This document shows, in pieces, positions 12,610 to 24,404 of a DNA stretch of 64,000 nucleotides; the first letter of the stretch is position 1, and every line of letters starts with the position of its first letter. Both the position numbers and the translations under genes were made by a program. The notes under the pieces were generated by a model. The model saw only the letters and a program-made list of their open reading frames with translations. It ran no database searches and was not told the DNA's origin. The DNA is from Stictocephala bisonia (taxonomy: Eukaryota; Arthropoda; Insecta; Hemiptera; Membracidae). Location: NCBI GenBank assembly GCA_035578905.1, contig JAQJVL010000004.1, positions 525,501 to 589,500 of the forward strand, in the 5' to 3' direction.

Positions 12610-13397
12610 CTTATTTTACCAGCTGACGGTAGGGCTAAAACACCATATATAGTTAACGTAGAGATAACGATGGCTTAAAGGTGACTTCCGAACCACCACC
12701 AGTAACTGCTTGAATGGCAGAAACCGTTCACTGGTCATTCATCCAAGGAACAGCCATGCCCATGTCACTGTATGCCGTTATCAGGAGAGGTGTGGGGCAT
12801 TTAAGATCGTATTGAGTTCTTTAAGGTGTGCATCCTGACGTTTATCTCTGTAGGAGCTATATTGCACAGTACCATGAGCAAAGGAAGTTAAGTTGCCATA
12901 AGAGTGCATCTTATAGATTTCATGACCCTAGTGGTACATCAATCGCGTTAATATGTATGCTTATTTAGTATGCTATTTAGCCATATGTGATCACTGTATT
13001 CAGCAGCCAAATAAACCGGTGACAAAGCAGTAGTACGCAGGATATGTACGTTGGCTCCCCAAGTTGCTCCAGTAATAACATTTAATACATTTGCTCTGGT
13101 ATTAATTTTAGCTGCTGTTTTCTGAATATGAGTTTTAAACCTCAGCGATCGATCTAACTTTTCTCCAAGGTGTTTTGGATGATCATTGTGAGTTTTACAC
13201 AATTTATAGAAATGTTCAATTTTTTATTAGCTAGTTGTTTACTTAGGTGGAAGCAGGCCACTTCGGTTTTTGATAGCTTGAGATTTAGCTTTGAGGTTCA
13301 AAAATATGCTTCGATGGCTTTAAGGTCACTTGTCAGTGTGTTTTCAATAGCTCTGAAGTCCTTTGGTTCGCAAGATGCATATATTATCATCGGTATA
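12610..13397 (-). pseudogene. Jockey-like LINE reverse transcriptase pseudogene, C-terminal part
   Basis: The minus strand encodes a degenerate non-LTR retrotransposon polymerase. Reading from 13397 it starts with YTDD (13386-13397), the YxDD catalytic box of the RT palm. Then, in shifting frames, come the conserved stretches AIENTLTSDLKAIEAYF, LNLKLSKTEVACFHLS, LGEKLDRSLRFKTHIQKTAA, and TGATWGANVHILRTTALSPV followed by YLAAEYSDHIWLNS. Weak similarity continues to about 12610 (NIAP motif). Stops and frameshifts break the frame in several places, so it is dead. The longest intact piece is 84 codons (12948-13202). The rest of the gene lies at 14418-14640, separated by an inserted palindrome. 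Assignment to the jockey clade is from motif recall. Confidence 0.87.
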
Positions 13398-14417
13398 CAG
13401 GGTGAAAAAGTATGGAAACGCTTTCTCAACTGTTCTATAACTTAACTGGTAAAAGTGAAATCATGTACATCATGGTTACAAAGAACATATTTTTTGATGC
13501 CATTAGCGAATTTCATCTTTTCAGGGGGACGGCCCACGTGGAATTGAACTAAAATCTTTAATGTAAGCCTAGATCGAGTTTAATATCAAATTAAAGATCT
13601 ATTCTATATAAATTAATTGTCACAAACCGGACTTCGAAAAGTTTAACCTTTCCAGAGTAGCGATCGTTTGAATTTCAAATTTACTAATTTGAAAAAATGT
13701 TCTTCCCTATTTAAAAATTTTAAGTAAATTATTCTGAACAAAAATTATACTTTATGGACCACAGTAACTAAAAAAATTAAATTACCAAACTATGTATAAA
13801 AAAAAAGTAGTTTTGAAAGCGTTTCCATATTTTCTACGCTTTCACAACAACTTTATTTTTTGTCCATTCATTATTTAATTTTTTTAGTTATTGTGTTCCA
13901 TAAAGTATAATTTAATTAAAAAAATTAAATGATCAATGGAAAAAAAATAAAGTTGTTGTGAAAGCGTAGAAAATATGGAAACGCTTTCAAAACTACTTTT
14001 TTTCTATACATAATTTGGTAATTTTATTTTTTTTTTTAGTTACTAAGTTCCATAAAGTATAATGTTTGATCAGAATAATTTACTTAAAATCGTTAAATAG
14101 TGGAGGAAAACACTTTTCAAATTAGTAAATTTGAAATTCAAATGATCGCTACTCTGGAAAGGATCGACCTTTCAAAGTCCGGTTTGCGGCAATTAATTAA
14201 TATTGAATAGATCTTTAATTTGATACCAAACTAGATCTAGGTTTACGTTAAAGATTGTCGATCAACTCCACGTGGGCCATCCCCCTGAAAAGATGAAATT
14301 CGCTAATGGCATCAAAAAATATGTTCTTTGTAACCATAATTATGTACAAGATTTCACTTTTACCAGTTAAGTTATAGAAAAGTTGTGAAAGCGGTTCCAT
14401 ATTTTATTTCCACCCTG
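13398..14417. mobile_element. 1,020-bp composite palindromic element inserted in the LINE, TA target duplication
   Basis: It begins CAGGGTG (13398) and ends CACCCTG (14411-14417), with TA directly outside both ends. The two halves are inverted copies: aagtatggaaacgctttc/gaaagcggttccatatttt, ttttcaggggga/tccccctgaaaa, gatcgtttgaatttcaaat/atttgaaattcaaatgatcg, and ttccataaagtataat on both sides. The centre (about 13805-13995) repeats a shorter version, aaagcgtttccatattttct facing agaaaatatggaaacgcttt. This suggests two nested or fused copies. A TA duplication with CAGGG-type ends is typical of Tc1/mariner-superfamily non-autonomous elements. No transposase is encoded. Confidence 0.88.
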
Positions 14418-14640
14418 TATGTAAATTTTACAGACTACAATTGTGACGTCAGTGGTAAACACGTAAAACAAAATTGGAGAAAGTATAGTCCCGTGTGGCA
14501 GAACATCCTTCAGTTGTCTAAAACAGCTTTCCTGAGAGCCGAAATAAACTTTTACTATCCTGGCACTAAGCATTGGCTCCAAAAGTCGTAAATTAAAAGG
14601 ACAGGGGAGGATGTTGTATGACTTAAACACCAACCCTAAT
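14418..14640 (-). pseudogene. Jockey-like LINE reverse transcriptase pseudogene, upstream part
   Basis: The minus strand reads SYNILPCPFNLRLLEPMLSA, then VYFGSQESCFRQLKD, then LPHGTILSPILFYVFTTDV (canonical LPQGSVLxPxLFNxYxxD), and finally VCKIYI, which abuts the palindromic insertion just before the YxDD box. Upstream of about 14640 the RT similarity stops, so the LINE copy is 5'-truncated, as is usual for LINE insertions. Together with 12610-13397 it forms one disrupted element of about 1 kb. Confidence 0.85.
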
Positions 14641-15840
14641 GGACACAGTGATTATAAATGTTATTTTTAATTAGTTATACGTCTGGAGTAGATGATTATA
14701 TTTTGTTCCTTGATGGTTATTTTGTTATTTTTGGTGACTCCTCTAAATATTACTTGGAGTTCAATCTACCTTTGTAGGTTCCACCCACGCTATATTTATA
14801 AAGTTAGCAAATTATTTACAAAAGCAAATAAAGTTGAACACAGTCAAATCAGAACCTAGCCATCTCATTAGGTTTTTCAGGTTTATAAATAGCATAATGG
14901 GAGGGATATACATATACTCCTACTAACAATGTTTATAGTATTAAAGTTGACACTTTTATTTCAAATTGAATCTTCGTACAATTTCCTCAATATGATAAAG
15001 TAATATATTATGAACAGGCAAATAAACATTTTAAACTTTATATTTCGTACTATTCCGTGGTTGGAAACACATGGTTTGTTGTTTTTCGTTCATCAAAATA
15101 TTGTAACAGGATATGATTGCCCTTGCAGTTAAGGAATGAATGAAAGGATATAAGAGAGAAAACCAATGAAAAATTCTGTAAAATTGACTACTTTCAAAAC
15201 TAATGGGTCCACATTTTCAAAATATACCTAATCGAAAATAGCAATCATAATATTTTGACTGATGAATATAACAATGAAGAACTATGAAAATGATACTTTC
15301 AAAAATGCCTTGGGTGCTCATATAACTGCAACAGTCAAATTGCTCGTGATAAATTTTGTTATTCCATTTCATAAATTGACTTTTACCTCCCCCATATACC
15401 TATATATGATTAGGTATAAGCTAGAAGGAAAATCTATAAAACTGAAAGAGAATACTGAATAAAATGCGTCAATTTGCTGCAACATCCTTACAGATGCAGT
15501 ATAAATGGTTTAATGTCTGATTTACTTATTATCACTTGAGACTTGTCAACTGTTCAATCGAAAAAAACAAATAGCTGTCTTTAATTAAGATTTATTGTCG
15601 GCTGGTACTTGTCTATTCAGATTATCTCACCAAAATACAATTTACATACAACTAAATTACACATAACTACTGGTCCACTAAGGTGTCTTGACACCAACCT
15701 CTACTATAACAAGTATTGTAGCCATTATAACTTGAACGAATGTATCCTAGACAGAGTAGACATTCTGGGATCAGAGATGTCAAGTTATTTGCCACTTATG
15801 AATCAGCTCCTTGGATTGTGTCTATTTCATTACCATTATT
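14641..15840. other. No gene recognised; 5' flank of receptor 1
   Basis: AT-rich sequence with only short open frames. It probably lies in an intron or the upstream region of the receptor gene at 15907, but I cannot place an upstream exon. Confidence 0.5.
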
Positions 15841-15906
15841 AATCGATTTTTCGTATGCGTTCTAGGTTTCGAGTGGTATTCGTAATTCGACTGTCCAGAA
15901 AAAACC
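15841..15906 (+). promoter_or_regulatory. Probable splice acceptor and 5' leader of receptor 1
   Basis: A pyrimidine-containing stretch (gatttttcgtatgcgttct) ends in AG at 15864-15865. About 40 bases of leader follow (gtttcgagtggtattcg..), up to the start codon in the strong context aaaaccATGG. The minus-strand paralogue has a comparable acceptor (ctctttttcag) followed by a related leader (attttcgag..), also ending aaaaccATGG. Similar position and sequence in both copies suggest an ancestral intron in the 5' untranslated region. Confidence 0.55.
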
Positions 15907-16950
15907 ATGGTGCTCGCTCACCCTATCGAGGCCAACTCCACTCCGACCTTGAATATTGACGTCATCAACTCCACCCTCGAGTGTCCACCTGATGTCGAGT
16001 CCTGGGTGCCGTTCTACACCATGCTGTTCCCTGTCTTCCTGACGGGGTTGGTCGGCAACGGGGTGGTGATCTTCGTGTTTGTCCGCCACAAGAACATCAG
16101 ATCAGCACCCAACACTCTTTTGATTAGTCTGGCTGTAGCCGACTTCATCACTTTAATATTTTGTGCGACAGCCCCTGCCTATGACTTCGTCGGGAACTCT
16201 ATCCCCGCTATCTGCCCCGTGATCGGAATCGTAATGGAGACCGCCATGCATGGAACGGGCTTCAGTTTGGTTTCTCTGAGTGTCGAGAGGTACTTCGCCA
16301 TTGCCAAACCACTCAGAACCAAGGCTGCCGCTAGAGCTTTCATCCGACGTGCGCTTACTTTTACCTGGGTTGGAGGCTTAACTTTGAGTTTAATAAAGTT
16401 CCACTTCCAAACTGCTGACAAATGTGATAAGTGTGTGCGCATGATCAATCCTAGAACCTTGACAGCCAATCATGCACTTATTGCCTTCCTCATTGAGTAT
16501 ATCATACCTCTGATAATAATCGCTATATGCTACATCATGATGGCACGCAAGCTGTACTTTAGTGGACGATCACTTCAAGAGCAAAACGAAACAGTTATTC
16601 GCCAGATGGAAGTGAGGAAAAGAGTTGCTCTTCGAGTTCTTCTCCTTGTGATCATATACGCTGTAAGTTTCCTCCCATACAACTTCTTTTCGTTGAAAAT
16701 CTATCTGCTTGAAGACCTTTCAATTGCTCAAGATATTGGTCCGTTGATTACCATCTTGTATTGCATTGGCTGCACACACATCAGCCTTAACCCGTTCATT
16801 TTGTATTTTCTGAGCAATGCTTTCCGTACCCACTTTAACAACTATCTGTTCTGTTGTTTTTTTAAACACAGCGACCCGACAGATGAAAGCAACTCAAATC
16901 GTCAAAAAAGGGACAGTGATAAAAGGGCAAAACTTAATTCCCCTATATAA
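15907..16950 (+). CDS. Class A (rhodopsin-like) G-protein-coupled receptor, bombesin/CCHamide-receptor-like, copy 1
   Basis: A 347-residue seven-helix receptor, expected in the plasma membrane as a peptide receptor. The N-terminus is short, has no signal peptide and carries N-glycosylation sites N10 and N21. Approximate helices: TM1 37-60 (G50-N51), TM2 68-92 (LAVAD, D79), TM3 100-133 (C103; E127-R128-Y129), TM4 147-168 (W154), TM5 189-215 (P201), TM6 238-266 (SFLP, P257), TM7 275-302 (NPFILY, N295-P296). ECL2 has C173 and C176, one of which should bond C103. The run NPFILYFLSNAFRTHFNN and the TM6 entry EVRKRVALRVLLLV resemble bombesin and CCHamide receptors, but a related invertebrate peptide receptor is possible. 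The usual TM6 Trp (CWxP) is Phe255. C316/C317 could be palmitoylated. The ATG at 15907 has a strong Kozak context. The coding part has no intron, and an upstream acceptor implies a non-coding first exon. The ligand is unknown. Confidence 0.95.
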   Translation: MVLAHPIEANSTPTLNIDVINSTLECPPDVESWVPFYTMLFPVFLTGLVGNGVVIFVFVRHKNIRSAPNTLLISLAVADFITLIFCATAPAYDFVGNSIPAICPVIGIVMETAMHGTGFSLVSLSVERYFAIAKPLRTKAAARAFIRRALTFTWVGGLTLSLIKFHFQTADKCDKCVRMINPRTLTANHALIAFLIEYIIPLIIIAICYIMMARKLYFSGRSLQEQNETVIRQMEVRKRVALRVLLLVIIYAVSFLPYNFFSLKIYLLEDLSIAQDIGPLITILYCIGCTHISLNPFILYFLSNAFRTHFNNYLFCCFFKHSDPTDESNSNRQKRDSDKRAKLNSPI

Positions 16951-17760
16951 ATTATAATTTATCAAAATCGGAAAAGTTATTTAAAAAAGTTTTTCGTTGA
17001 TGAATATTACTATTTTTAACTTTTGTATGATTTTTAATGTTTCAGATTTATACTAAAATGCTACTGCAGGTCACTTGTATGGTCATTATTTTAAATATCA
17101 TAAACTTAAGACTCAAATACCACAAAATAGGACTATATTATTGATTATTATCTCTAAATGTGTTGAACGTATTTTTCATTTATATTAAATGTGCTTTTGT
17201 TTAGTTTACTCTCATTTGTATAGACTATACGGTTTTTAGAGCTCTTTGTCCACTCTTTGTTGTTTATCTCTCGACTCCTTAGGTGTAATGTAAACGCTGA
17301 TGTACATTATACTAACTGTAGTTTCACCTTTTCGCTTCCTTAAGTGAAGTTACGTTTACACATTTATGTAACAAACACCCTTATGTAACTAGTTTTATTT
17401 TTTTTTATTTTTTTCAATCACTATCATTGTTATTGTGGTTGAAATATCCATCTAATTTTGCCTTATTTAAGAATAGTTTGTATTATAAAAATAATTGTTT
17501 GGATACACTTATGTTTGTGATTTATTTACCTTTCTCTTTAAGTTTTAATTTTTCTATATATGTATTTAGGTCAATGCCTTATTTAATAGGTGAGTATACG
17601 TGTTGATTCTGTTTGCAGGTTAAGTAATCTTAATAATTTACTTTTAACTACAACTTTAGCTCTTAACATAGATATACTAAGCTTAGCAAAATGTTATTTG
17701 GTTATTGAATAAAGTGCTGAGATATGGATGTTATTTGTCTACAATAAACCCTAGTATACA
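16951..17760 (+). other. Likely 3' untranslated region of receptor 1 with a candidate polyadenylation signal
   Basis: AT-rich sequence downstream of the stop codon. An AATAAA hexamer stands at 17708-17713, in ttgaataaagtgctgag, about 760 bases after the stop. Earlier weaker variants exist, so the true cleavage site is not determined. Confidence 0.4.
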
Positions 17761-18776
17761 TGACATGGTGGCGCACAGCTCCTATGTCATGGGTAAATCA
17801 CGTTTTACGTTGTCATCACTGTACTAAAAGTGGCAATCCCTTTCCCGTGTAGTACACCTTAATATGTTTCAACGTTAAAATAGATATCCGAGTTGCGTTT
17901 ATACATATATCAAAATACTGAATGGACTTTAAAATGTAGTAGTGTTAAAACTTAATGACTTTAAAGATTTAAAATAAGGTTGTCAATCATGACACTCAGT
18001 TTTATTTAATTTGTATTTTCCATTTTTAAAATTTATTTATTAAAACACGATATTTTATAATGATGTTTATACATCACTAACCTAATTTATAAGATTAAAA
18101 ATCTTTTGAGAGAAAATAGCAAAATGTTGAGGCTATTTTCATGACAAAATGAGACTAAGACAAAATGTAAATTAAACACCGACATACACAATGGTGCACT
18201 GTCATGTAGGAAGCCACAGCCCACTTGATATACTCGCCTGGAGATGCTTTGTGGTTTGTTGCTATTGCACTGTATTGTGATATATTATGTGTTTGTCGGT
18301 TATTGTATTATAGTTCTTACAACAATTACGTTTTCTATTAGTTATCGTCAGTCATTTTGTCAAAATTGGTTAAAAATAATGAAAACGACTTGAGTTTTAT
18401 ACAATTTTTAAAGAGTTTAAACAAGTCTTTAAGTTTAAAGAGCATGTGTTTTATACAAGTATGTTTTATTCTCGTTGCTAATGGTTATATGCTACCGAAA
18501 AATGTTTAATAATTGATAATTTTCCTAAATAAAAAAATAACTTCAAACTTTTTCATGCCAATCTAATTAGGCTAACACTATCAACTCATTGAGCTTGAAT
18601 TATCCTTCTGTATTATTCAAGTTCATTCGATCTTGTTGGATGACACAACTAAAGTACATTGAAATTGAATTTGATAAACAACTCCATCGTATCATTCTTG
18701 AAGCTCTTCTCACTGGATATTTTAATTTAAATGCATGAAAGGACTTAACATTCCAGTAATAGTATATTTCATAACA
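17761..18776. other. No gene recognised
   Basis: AT-rich sequence. A small GC-richer patch at 17760-17810 (atgacatggtggcgcac..) has a loose counterpart near 18185-18240, but it is too diverged to define a repeat. Confidence 0.5.
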
Positions 18777-18777
18777 A

Positions 18778-18876
18778 GAGTGGAAAGTGGGGTTTTGCAT
18801 GTTCGAGACCATATGTTTGAAGTGCGAGACTTGTCGAGCACTTCAAATGGTCGAGAACATACAAAACACTTTCACT
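18778..18876. repeat. Long imperfect hairpin, arms about 40 nt
   Basis: Left arm 18778-18818 (gagtggaaag..gttttgcatgttcgagacc..tttgaagtgc) pairs with right arm 18837-18876 (gcacttcaaatggtcgagaa..catacaaaacactttcactc). There are a four-base bulge and two small internal loops, and the terminal loop is about 12-16 bases. Related inverted bits (cttttcactacactat near 18894 and gtagtgtagtgaaaac near 19048) suggest it is part of a larger inverted-repeat element of about 330 bp. A microRNA-like precursor cannot be excluded from shape alone. Confidence 0.6.
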
Positions 18877-18879
18877 CGA

Positions 18880-20734
18880 GTTTTGAACGATACTTTTCAC
18901 TACACTATGGAATAAAAACAGGTGTTGTTAACTGTGGAAAATTTTCGGTTGTAAACAATGTTACTTTCGGTAGTAAACAATAGACAGCTGTTGAAAATAT
19001 GATGTTTCGCAGGTTGTAAACACATAACGAAAACAGTTAAACTCATAGTAGTGTAGTGAAAACTAATTTATTTTGAGGCTCTCCAGTAACAAGATTGCCA
19101 TCATCAGAAGCAAACAACTATAAAGATATTTATGTGTACGTCAGCCTCATTTCTCTAGTTTCTTGAATAATGGAACCTAGTAAAAAAGCATATTAACGAT
19201 GGGCAATTAGAATAGTAATGCCAATTAGCAATCAGCCAATTAAAACTAAACTACGTTAGTTGTAGTTACATGGCTCGTGAGTGAATTTCAATATACTGCC
19301 TGTAACCAAACTGCATGAAACAATTAATGTGACTGGCTCTCTGGTGCACACTAGTTAGTTATTATAAGTGCCTAGCACTATGATGCATTCGATTTTAAAT
19401 GCTCTTTCTCCTGCATTATGCTTCAGCATTAGGCTAAATATGCTGACTACTGTAAAGGTTTTAATAAAGATTTCTTTGAAAGAATAAGTAAAATTGTATC
19501 ACATATCTGTAAGGTTTAACATCCTTGGTTCAAGTTTATCTAGACTGTCTAACCCCCCCTCGATTTGTTCAGGACGGTTAGAACTAAAACTCTTAAAATA
19601 AAATATCCTTAAATAACTATCTCAAAACAATATTTGTAAAAAATTATGATATTTATGTAAAAAAATCCATTATATACAGTATTTAATATTTAAATATGAC
19701 TTATTATTCATATAATCAGAAATAAATTACAGATATAATTTTAATTCATAAAATCAAAATACTATTAAATTTATATTTTTGGTTACACAATCTTTATATT
19801 AGCTTTGGAAAGCTCTTACATAAAGATTCAAAGCAGTGGGTACCATATTACATAATGTACAAATAGGAAAGCATATTACTGGGAAGACGTGCATTCAATT
19901 ACTTTCTTAATCACTATCATTATCTAATAAAAAAAATGTCATCTCAGATTTCATTAAGAGGGATAATTTCTAGAACTGCTGAGTCCCAAGAAACTTCTGA
20001 TGGCAGATGCCTCTAACACAAAAGTTATCTTTAAATGTTTCATATAAAATCTTAATTTCCGCTTTAAATACTTTGACCATACATTTTTATTTTATGTTCT
20101 TAAAACTGTATTTAATCTATCAGCGTGTATTTTAATCTATTGAATACAACCTACTATATTAGTTTCTGTAATAAACCTATAATTATTTATTAAGTCAAAT
20201 ATTGCTTTATTTAAGTTGATAATTTAGTACTTAATTTAGTAATATTAAACTAGCTAAAAATTTTACCAACATAGATTTCAAATTGAAAGATAATATTTCA
20301 ATTATATCAAAATATAAAATTAAAAAAATTAATATTAAATTAATTTACTTGAATTATTTACTGAATGGTAGTGTCTATAATTTGATATGTTTTTTTTTTT
20401 TTACTTTCATTATATTTTATGCTTTACCTAAAACAAGAATTTCGATAAACTTAATATTACAATTTATCTGAAACAATTACATAAGTAAATAATTTCTGGA
20501 GTTTCAAGCTTCAAAACTAAGAAGTTACATCTTTAGTTTTATACTCATTAAGATCTTCTGTTTGACACAATTACTTACTCTAAACACAATTACTTTATTT
20601 AAAAACTGTGTTACATTTAACACCAAAACATTTCATTTTATTTACTCTTAAAAGCTGTTTAAGATTTGGTTAAAAAAACAGTAGGCCTATAGCCTTATTC
20701 GAAAAATTGTATGGCCATACTTCGTAAGATAGAT
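18880..20734. other. AT-rich, gene-free stretch
   Basis: No convincing coding region. At 19077-19107 the minus strand carries CTGATGATGGC, a gap, then GCC, part of the shared core discussed in the findings. The remainder (about 19600-20700) is A/T-dominated. Confidence 0.55.
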
Positions 20735-23440
20735 AGTTTGTATGTAATAACCGTAGATAGTGAATCGTAGTCTGAGCCATAGTTATTAAGACGTCTTGGC
20801 AATGAGTAGTAAGACAGGCCTTAGTTACCAAAACATCATGGCCATAGGTATTAAGACATTATGGTCATAGTAAGACATATTGGTAATCGTTAGTAAGGTA
20901 TCATAGCCTTAGTTATGACGTCATGGCCATAGGTAGTAAGACACTATGGCCATAGTAAGACATCTTGGTAATCGTTAGTAAGGTATCATAGCCTTAGTTA
21001 GTAAGACGTCTTGGCAATGGAAGTAAGACATGCCTTAGGTGCCAAAACATCATGGCCATAGGTATTAAGACATTATGGCCATAATAAGACATATTGGTAA
21101 TCGTTAGTAAGGTATCATAGCCTTAGTTATTAAGACGTCATGGCCATAGGTAGTAAGACACTATGGCCATAGTAAGACATCTTGGTAATCGTTAGTAAGG
21201 TATCATAGCCATAGTTATTAAGACGTCTTGGCAATGAGTAGTAAGACAGGCCTTAGTTACCAAAACATCATGGCCATAGGTATTAAGACATTATGGCCAT
21301 AATAAGACATATTGGTAATCGTTAGTAAGGTATCATAGCCTTAGTTATTAAGACGTCATGGCCATAGGTATTAAGACACTATGGCCATAGTAAGACATCT
21401 TGGTAATCGTTAGTAAGGTATCATAGCCATAGTTATTAAGACGTCTTGGCAATGAGTAGTAAGACAGGCCTTAGTTACCAAAACATCATGGCCATAGGTA
21501 TTAAGACATTATGGCCATAATAAGACATATTGGTAATCGTTAGTAAGGTATCATAGCCTTAGTTATTAAGACGTCATGGCCACAGGTAGTAAGACACTAT
21601 GGCCATAGTAAGACATCTTGGTAATCGTTAGTAAGGTATCATAGCCTTAGTTATTAAGACGTCTTGGCAATGGGTAGTAAGACATGCCTTAATTATCAAT
21701 ACGTCATGGCCATAGGTATTAAGACATTATGGCCATAGTAAGACATCTTGGTAATCTTTAATAAGGTATCATAGCCTTAGTTATTAAGACGTCTTGGCAA
21801 TGAGTAGTAAGACATGCCTTAATTATCAATACGTCATGGCCATAGGTATTAAGACATTATGGCCATAGTAAGACATATTGGTAATCGTTAGTAAGGTATC
21901 ATAGCCTTAGTTATTAAGACGTCATGGCCATAGGTAGTAAGACATTATGGCCATAGTAAGACATATTGGCAATCGTTAGTAAGGTATCATAGCCTTAGTT
22001 ATTAAGACGTCATGGCCATAGGTAGTAAGACATTATGGCCATAGTAAGACATCTTGGCAATCTTTAATAAGGTATCATAGCCTTAGTTATTAAGACGTCT
22101 TGGCAATGGGTAGTAAGACATGCCTTAATTATCAATACGTCATGGCCATAGGTATTAAGACATTATGGCCATAGTAAGACATATTGGCAATCGTTAGTAA
22201 GGTATCATAGCCTTAGTTATTAAGACGTCTTGGCAATGAGTAGTAAGACATGCCTTAATTATCAATACGTCATGGCCATAGGTATTAAGACATTATGGCC
22301 ATAGTAAGACATATTGGCAATCGTTAGTAAGGTATCTTAGCCTTAGTTATTAAGACGTCATGGCCATAGGTAGTAAGACACTATGGCCACAGTAAGACAT
22401 CTTGGCAATCTTTAATAAGGTATCATAGCCTTAGTTATTAAGACGTCTTGGCAATGAGTAGTAAGACATGCCTTAATTATCAATACGTCATGGCCATAGG
22501 TATTAAGACATTATGGCCATAGTAAGACATATTGGCAATCGTTAGTAAGGTATCTTAGCCTTAGTTATTAAGACGTCTTGGCATTGGGTAGTAAGACATG
22601 CCTTAGTTACCAATACGTCATGGCCATAGCTATTAAGACATTATGGCCATAATAAGACATCTTGGCAATCGTGAGTAAGGTATCATAGCCTTAGTTATTA
22701 AGACGTCATGGCCATAGGTACTAAGACACTATGGCCACAGTAAGACATCTTGGCAATCTTTAATAAGGTATATAGCCTTAGTTATTAAGACGTCTTGGCA
22801 ATGGGTAGTAAGACATGCCTTAGTTACCAATACGTCATGGCCATAGGTATTAAGACATTATGGCCATAGTAAGACATATTGGCAATCGTTAGTAAGGTAT
22901 CTTAGCCTTAGTTATTAAGACGTCTTGGCATTGGGTAGTAAGACATGCCTTAGTTACCAATACGTCATGGCCATAGGTAATAAGACACTATGGCCATAGT
23001 AAGACATATTGGCAATCGTTAGTAAGGTATCATAGCCTTAATTATTGAGACGTCATAAACATAGATCGTACGACATCATATCCTTAGTTATTAAGATATC
23101 ATTGGCATAGGTAGTAAGACATTATTATTCATTATTCATTTCTAAGATAATAATGAATTATCTTATTATTATTATTATTATTATTATACGTTTTGGCCAT
23201 ATTAAGACGTCTTGGCAATGGTTAGTAAGTCATCATGGTCTTATTTATTAAGACGTCATGGACATAGGTAGTAAGCCATTATGGCCATACTTAGTAAGAT
23301 ATCTTGGCCATAGTTAGTAAGACGTCTTGGCAATGGGTAGTAAGACGTTATGGCTTTAGTTATTAAGACGTCATGAACATAGGTAGTAAGACATTATGGC
23401 AATAGTTAGTCCAGCATTAGTCAGATGTTATAGCCATATT
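20735..23440. repeat. About 24-bp tandem repeat organised in ~217-bp higher-order units
   Basis: The basic monomer is of the type ttattaagacgtcatggcca plus tagg. Successive monomers carry different cores: atggccat, cttggcaat, catagcctt, aggccttag. The marker aaaacatcatgg recurs at 20830, 21044, 21262 and 21480, a spacing of 214-218 bp or about nine monomers, so the array has higher-order structure in its first third. Later units use an atcaatacgtcatgg variant with more varied spacing. An (ATT)n run at about 23160-23187 interrupts the right end. There is no coding capacity. Confidence 0.93.
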
Positions 23441-24404
23441 TACTAAAGTGTCATCACCATTGTAAGTAAAATTACTAGATCTAAGTTCCTAAGGTTCTAG
23501 AGTAGTTATTAAGATACTTTAAACGGAGGGGGTTGGAACAATGTTAAACATTTTATAGCCAAAAAAACATAGTTCATTCTTTTAACACGTATATATGTGT
23601 TACATCAACATATTTGAGTCAGATTTACGTTTCTTTTTAAAGACGGATGAGGGGCAAAATGCAAAGAAATGTTCAAGTGTCTACTTTGATCAGTAGTTTA
23701 CTTTTCATCCCGTCTATTTTGAAATAGTCACAATTTTATTGGTTACACTATAATTGTAATGTTCAAGTGTCATATGCTACCTCCAATGCACGTATTTTAA
23801 TTTAAAAATAAGTACTAAAAAAAAGGTGTGACCTTTACAAAAGCTTATCTCTTAATCTTATTCAATCAAGCTTCTTCATTTTTTTCGGAATACAATACAC
23901 AACGGTCGTGATCTAATTGGAAACGAAGCTAAAATTGAGGCGCAAATTAAAAAAAAAAAAACTAGTTTATAAACAAAATGAATTGAAAAATTATTATACC
24001 ACTTCAAATAAAAATGTCACCATATTCTTAATCTATTACATTTTATTTAATTAAGAAATATAAATCATAATTTTATTTTGTTTAGAAATATTCTTTTTAC
24101 TAAAAAAATATTATTATTCCTATAAAAAATATTTGGACTTTTCCGCTAAATTTTGTATGTGGAGATTATGATTTCGAACGAAGTAGTAAAAATATTTTGG
24201 CTTCTTAGAACTTTCAATTATTTACAACACCAACTCTATCATACTGACAGTTCATATTAAATATAATTAAATAGACGGAAAGTAACAGCATTTTGTACAG
24301 TGTTGTCTGCATTAATAACACAAAATATCATCAAATACTTGTTACAAAACTATAATAAATATACATTCTGAACTTCTAAATTATCATAAGGCTACGCTAA
24401 TTCG
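23441..24404. other. No gene recognised
   Basis: AT-rich sequence with poly-A and poly-T runs. Nothing coding or structured that I can support. Confidence 0.6.

Noticed and set aside
13170..13445. 91-codon plus-strand open frame
   Set aside because: It is antisense to the jockey-like RT pseudogene and crosses into the palindromic insertion.
16179..16469. 96-codon minus-strand frame inside receptor 1 (and 48132-48329 inside receptor 2)
   Set aside because: Shadow frames of the receptor coding sequence.
15907..16950. Receptor as a retrocopy because it lacks coding introns
   Set aside because: There is no poly-A tract or target duplication, and both paralogues share an upstream acceptor. Single-exon coding regions are common in this receptor class.
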